From an uncultured Clostridia bacterium (lineage in GTDB: Bacteria; Bacillota; Clostridia; Saccharofermentanales; Saccharofermentanaceae): 64,000 bases of DNA. Position numbers and translations under genes: made by a program. The stretch is from NCBI GenBank assembly GCA_947303185.1, contig CAMYXF010000001.1, positions 248,001 through 312,000 of the forward strand, written 5' to 3'. The notes under the pieces are model-generated. The model made no database searches and had not been told where the DNA came from. It saw only the letters and a program-made list of their open reading frames with translations. This document shows, piece by piece, positions 60,378-64,000 of this stretch (position 1 is the first letter of the stretch; each line of letters starts with the position of its first letter).

Positions 60378-61031
60378 TCAGTTTTGCGGTATGTAATCGG
60401 ACACGCCAAGTGCTATTGCGTCAGGAATGGCCTCAGCCAGATCCAGGCCGCCTGCCTTGACCGCCTCAACAGGAAGGGGATTCTCCGTATAACCTGCCCC
60501 AAGGCAGTAATAAAGGGACGAACCGGGACCCCTTTTGAATCTTCTGTAGGATAGAACATCGCCCAGAGCTTCAGATGCCTCATCGCCGATGGCGAGCACG
60601 GGAACCCCGTTATTTGCAATGGCATCCAGAAGAGCAGCTTTTGAGTCATCTGAAAACACAGGGTTTCCGGTAATGACTATCATCATGTGGGCAGAGTATT
60701 CCTTGGGGATCTCTTCATTAACGAGGAGTCCTTCCGGATTGTATTCTTCGAAGTGGAAAGCAGGACCTTTTACGGGAACGTTCTCTCTTGTTACATTTTC
60801 GGGAGCAATAACATTTACCACGGGCGACAGATGCTCCATCTCAGAAGGCAGTTCGCCTATCCAGTAGATGGTTATGTCAGTTTCGGCAATGGTATCAAGG
60901 CCCGCTTCGACATTGGCTATTCTTTCCATGCCTGCCTGAACCTGTGCACCCGAACCGAACATCAGGGCCATGAAAATAAAAAAGGCCGCTGTCAGAATAA
61001 CAAGTACAATAAGTCCTGCCTTGTTTTTCAT
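60378..61031 (-). CDS. Membrane-anchored hypothetical protein
   Basis: A 217-aa protein with an N-terminal signal anchor (AGLIVLVILTAAFFIFMALMFG, residues 4-25) and an extracytoplasmic domain. The latter has MMIVITGNPVF and VPVLAIGDEASEAL segments that look like a Rossmann-type alternation of strands and helices. I do not recognise a family. It follows the SseB-domain gene by 2 bp, so they may work together. Confidence 0.65.
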   Translation of the reverse strand: MKNKAGLIVLVILTAAFFIFMALMFGSGAQVQAGMERIANVEAGLDTIAETDITIYWIGELPSEMEHLSPVVNVIAPENVTRENVPVKGPAFHFEEYNPEGLLVNEEIPKEYSAHMMIVITGNPVFSDDSKAALLDAIANNGVPVLAIGDEASEALGDVLSYRRFKRGPGSSLYYCLGAGYTENPLPVEAVKAGGLDLAEAIPDAIALGVSDYIPQN

Positions 61032-61033
61032 GT

Positions 61034-61774
61034 TCAGTCTTTCCTGCTTACAAAGGGTTTAACGTTCTGGATTACCTGCTTGGCAAAATCCTCGTTGCTT
61101 GATACAACCATCGCATCCATGTTATCGAGATAAGGAAGGCAGTATTTTCTTAAGTTTTCGAGCGTGTATTTCAGAGGTTCGCCCTCGCCTTCCGCATTAG
61201 CGACGACAAGCCAGATAAGCCTGTCAGTGCCGTTCTCGCGCATGAGTCTTACCCAGATGTCAGATACCGTGGGTTCGATGAGAAGATATCCTTCCAAAGC
61301 TTCCTTAAGTTCCGGCGGATAACGGTCAGGCTCTCCGACCTTTGCGGTGCCGTCGCCACCGATGCCCATCTGGGCAGCGATCATCTTGAGCATATCCTTG
61401 CCGAAGAGGACTTCTTCTGAACCGGGATTGATTACGAATCCCGAGAGGTCCATCTTGGGTGACATAACTACGTCGATAAGATCCGCAAAGCCTGCAATTA
61501 CGCCATTCTGCGGCTCCTTCTTGTTCTCGAAAGCGACTTCAAAACTGTCAGAATCGCAGTAAACGACCATATACTTTTTTCCCTTGGAATCGCTTACAGC
61601 GTGGAAGCTGTAATTGCCGTCAGTACCGTCAACAGGTACCAGGAACCTGGCAACAGCCGCTTCTTTCAAAACGGCGATCATGTTCTCTTCGGAATTATCC
61701 GAGCGGATGGAGCCTAAGAGCTCTACCAGCTTCTCATTTTCTATTCTCTCGATCTTATTTGAATTCTCACTCAT
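61034..61774 (-). CDS. SseB-domain protein
   Basis: A 246-aa soluble protein. Residues about 30-150 resemble the SseB N-terminal domain (ARFLVPVDGTDG, VYCDSDSFEVAF, VINPGSEEVLF), and the C-terminal part (PPELKEALEGYLLIEPTVSDIWVRLMRENG) resembles the SseB C-terminal region. SseB proteins are widespread in Clostridia; function is uncertain. RBS GAGG is upstream. It overlaps nothing but is 2 bp from the next gene. Confidence 0.72.
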   Translation of the reverse strand: MSENSNKIERIENEKLVELLGSIRSDNSEENMIAVLKEAAVARFLVPVDGTDGNYSFHAVSDSKGKKYMVVYCDSDSFEVAFENKKEPQNGVIAGFADLIDVVMSPKMDLSGFVINPGSEEVLFGKDMLKMIAAQMGIGGDGTAKVGEPDRYPPELKEALEGYLLIEPTVSDIWVRLMRENGTDRLIWLVVANAEGEGEPLKYTLENLRKYCLPYLDNMDAMVVSSNEDFAKQVIQNVKPFVSRKD

Positions 61775-61792
61775 TTCCTAATCCTCTTATCT

Positions 61793-62722
61793 TCAGAATA
61801 CGGCTTTGACGGCCCATGCCCAGAACATTATCGTAACGAGCATGAACACCATCGACAGCGACACCGTGCGCGCGGAAAAATGCGGAGCCACATCGTAGTT
61901 CTCGGCAAATATAACATTCATCGAGCCGCACGGCAAAGCGCACATCAGAACGACTACGCTCTTTGTCTCAGGTGCTATTGTAACCCAATTCGAGATAAGC
62001 AGCACGGCACCCATTACAAGAGCCGGCAGAACGATGAGTCTTAATGCCGATACAACGTATGCCTTCTTGTCCGTCAGGAGCTTTTTGATGTTGACGCTTG
62101 CAAGCATTGAACCCATTACCATCATGGACATAGGAACAGTCATGTCGCCGATGAGCTTAAACGTGTCGGCAATAAATCCGGGCATTCTCCACGGAATGAT
62201 GAACATGACGATAGCAATGATCGATGCGACAGAGACAGAGCTCTTGAACATGTCGAGTAATGCGAACCTGGGCTTTTTCGAAAACAGGTAAACCGCATAT
62301 GTGTAAAAGAAAAGGTTGTAGCAAAGATTAAATACTGCAGCGAGCAAAAGGCCATAACTTCCGTACAGCGCTTCCATCAGAGGGAAACCTACAAAGCCCG
62401 TGTTTGCAAAAACAGTACAGGTGATCATTATCCTCTTCTCGTCTTCAAGGATGTTGACTTTCTTGAGTGACAGCCTCAGTACGATAAGAGATACCGCATA
62501 GTAACCGACTGCGATTGCAGCGCATGCGATCATGCCGTTAACCGCATCCGTGGAATACGTATGCTGGCTTGAATTGATGATCATGAAAGGCAGAACAGCC
62601 TTAAGCAGGATATCCGATAACGCGCGCTCTCCGGTGCTGTTGATTATCTTGGATTTGTTTAACGCAAAACCTAAGAGCAGGAAAATGAATATCTTGAAAA
62701 ATACGATGTAAACCTGAACCAT
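61793..62722 (-). CDS. AEC-family transporter (auxin efflux carrier superfamily)
   Basis: A 309-aa membrane protein with about ten TM helices. FANTGFVGFPLMEALYG and the C-terminal LPCGSMNVIFAENY match AEC family transporters, which move small organic anions such as malate. The substrate is unknown. It starts 4 bp after glpK, without a strong Shine-Dalgarno, so translation is likely coupled. Confidence 0.87.
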   Translation of the reverse strand: MVQVYIVFFKIFIFLLLGFALNKSKIINSTGERALSDILLKAVLPFMIINSSQHTYSTDAVNGMIACAAIAVGYYAVSLIVLRLSLKKVNILEDEKRIMITCTVFANTGFVGFPLMEALYGSYGLLLAAVFNLCYNLFFYTYAVYLFSKKPRFALLDMFKSSVSVASIIAIVMFIIPWRMPGFIADTFKLIGDMTVPMSMMVMGSMLASVNIKKLLTDKKAYVVSALRLIVLPALVMGAVLLISNWVTIAPETKSVVVLMCALPCGSMNVIFAENYDVAPHFSARTVSLSMVFMLVTIMFWAWAVKAVF

Positions 62723-62726
62723 TAAA

Positions 62727-64000
62727 TCAGTCGTTGCCGGAAAGAAGAGTTGCTCTTACTGCGGAACGATATCCCTCCATCTTTTCTGATACTTCAAACG
62801 CTGACATCTTAGGTTCGTAAGAAGCACCAGCCTTGTAGAACCTGCAGGTCTGTTCAGGAGATTCGAAGATTCCTGCACTGATACCTGCCGCAAGTCCTGC
62901 ACCCATGGCGGTCATCTCGTCACTTAACGCTCTGGTTATCGTGACGCCGAGGAGATCAGACTGAAGCTGCATGAGGAAGCTGCTTGCGCAGACTCCGCCG
63001 TCTACCTTCATCTGTCCGGCCTTAATGCCCGTATCATCAGTCATGAGGTTAACAAGTTCCGTAACCTGATATGCAATCGATTCAACACCGGCCCTGATGA
63101 TCTGTGCTCTGCCCGTACCTCTGGTAAGACCTGTCAAAACGCCTCTGGCGTCAGGCTTCCAGTAAGGTGCGCCCAAACCCGTAAATGCCGGAACTAAATA
63201 TACACCGCCGGCATCTTCAATGGAATTGCAAAAATCATCACATTCTTTAGGATTTTGGATAAATCCGAGCTCATCTTTGAGCCAGCTTATAACTGAACCA
63301 GCCTGGAAAATACTTCCTTCCAGAGCATAATTCGTCACTCCGTTTATGGACCACGCACAAGATGTAAGAAGTCCGTTCTTTGAGAACACAGGCTCTGTGC
63401 CGAGGTTCATCAGAGTGAAGCTTCCCGTGCCGTATGTAGTCTTGGAATCGCCTTTGTTTATTGCGCCCTGGCCGAGAAGTGCTGCCGGCTGGTCACCGAG
63501 AACGCCCGTGATGTGAACACCGTTGATCGACAAAAGATCTGCCGTCTCGTCATCAGTAAAACCATTGGTCTTAAGATACTCTTCAGCAAGTCCGATCACG
63601 CCGTAATCAGCGCAGGATTCGAGCGGTTTTGCAAGCGTGTTAACGGGTATTCCGAACAGTCCCAAAAACTCTTCGTCGTATGCTTTTCTGGATATGTCGA
63701 AAAGCATCGTTCTTGAGCAATTGGAATAATCAGAAGCATAAGATTTTCCGCCGGTAAGTCTATATACCAAAAAGCCGTCGATCGTTGAAAGATAAGCTTC
63801 TCCGCCTAAGCAGCGCTCTTTTAAACCCTTAATGTTTTCGAGCAGCCAGAGCATCTTCGTGGCAGAGAAATACGGGTCAATCTTAAGACCTGTGATTTCC
63901 GTGATCCTTCTGCTCTGCTCCCTGATCTCAGGACGTCTGCAGATGTCGGAAGTTCTTCTGCACTGCCATACGATCGCCTGAGTGAAAGGCTTTCCGGAAG
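62727..64000 (-). CDS. glpK: Glycerol kinase, 5' end beyond the window
   Basis: FGGY-family kinase that makes glycerol-3-phosphate. The frame is open from the window edge (64000) through 62727, so the ATG at 63854 is internal. The extra N-terminal part reads AIVWQCRRTSDICRRPEI and IDPYFSATK, both GlpK motifs; also YGTGSFTLMN and LGAPYWKPDARGVLTGLTRG. WQCRRT replaces the common WQDRRT. The upstream start and any glpF are outside the window. It is followed by the AEC transporter gene. Confidence 0.92.
   Translation of the reverse strand, partial: SGKPFTQAIVWQCRRTSDICRRPEIREQSRRITEITGLKIDPYFSATKMLWLLENIKGLKERCLGGEAYLSTIDGFLVYRLTGGKSYASDYSNCSRTMLFDISRKAYDEEFLGLFGIPVNTLAKPLESCADYGVIGLAEEYLKTNGFTDDETADLLSINGVHITGVLGDQPAALLGQGAINKGDSKTTYGTGSFTLMNLGTEPVFSKNGLLTSCAWSINGVTNYALEGSIFQAGSVISWLKDELGFIQNPKECDDFCNSIEDAGGVYLVPAFTGLGAPYWKPDARGVLTGLTRGTGRAQIIRAGVESIAYQVTELVNLMTDDTGIKAGQMKVDGGVCASSFLMQLQSDLLGVTITRALSDEMTAMGAGLAAGISAGIFESPEQTCRFYKAGASYEPKMSAFEVSEKMEGYRSAVRATLLSGND

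Overview
The window looks like chromosomal DNA of a Gram-positive anaerobe of the class Clostridia (Bacillota). The support is a compact division and cell-wall cluster with meso-DAP-type MurE, long-form HPF, RnpM/YlxR and an L7Ae-like protein between nusA and infB, a flavodiiron protein, a clostripain-family peptidase and a BMP-type nucleoside transporter. Base composition and codon use look uniform by eye. I see no rRNA, tRNA, insertion sequence, prophage or CRISPR array. Genus cannot be fixed from the window; a gut or rumen relative of Lachnospiraceae, Oscillospiraceae or Saccharofermentans would fit. Nearly all genes are on the minus strand, so the biological reading order runs from high to low coordinates.

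Layout. 1-2344 (+): an XRE-cupin regulator and an acyl-CoA synthetase. 2341-5435 (-): an AAA ATPase and a TOPRIM-like DUF4276 protein translationally coupled to hemW. 5531-12207 (-): a two-component system followed by nth, recG, rsmD, coaD and a coiled-coil protein. 12259-25932 (-): the dcw cluster mraZ-rsmH-ftsL-PBP-murE-murF-ftsW-murG-divIB-ftsZ, then nrdR; mraY, murD, murC and ftsA are absent. 26439-30742 (-): lgt, rodA and a GH32-PfkB fusion. 30841-39381 (-): the rimP-nusA-rnpM-L7Ae-infB-rbfA-nrnA-truB-ribF translation operon, with an attenuator-like hairpin in its leader and an internal terminator after rbfA. 39603-40548 (+): a small P-loop protein and mscL. 40621-47009 (-): zinc-ribbon and membrane proteins, a YhbD/ArsR regulator pair, a lipase-like membrane fusion, a polysaccharide deacetylase and a YunG-like protein. 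47558-60276 (-): xpt, a BMP/ABC nucleoside importer, fprA, a C11 peptidase, ilvB, ilvN and hpf. 60378-64000 (-): glpK (cut by the window edge), an AEC transporter, an SseB-domain protein and a secreted hypothetical protein.

Most genes are housekeeping. The structure not explained by genes is concentrated in two gaps. The first is the 548-bp interval between hpf and the YunG-like gene. It holds four 36-bp palindromes, ACCGACYAA-N18-TTAGTCGGT, spaced exactly 74 bp apart, and a fifth hairpin with a different but still self-complementary stem. The second is the 506-bp interval upstream of mraZ, which has a clear promoter, MraZ-box-like GTGGAGGAAA repeats on both strands and nested palindromes. 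Other points worth checking are the sucrose-phosphate hydrolase/fructokinase fusion, the ATPase-TOPRIM pair as a possible defence module, an atypical FtsZ C-terminus, and a recurring TGTAAC-N3-GTTACA operator-like dyad.
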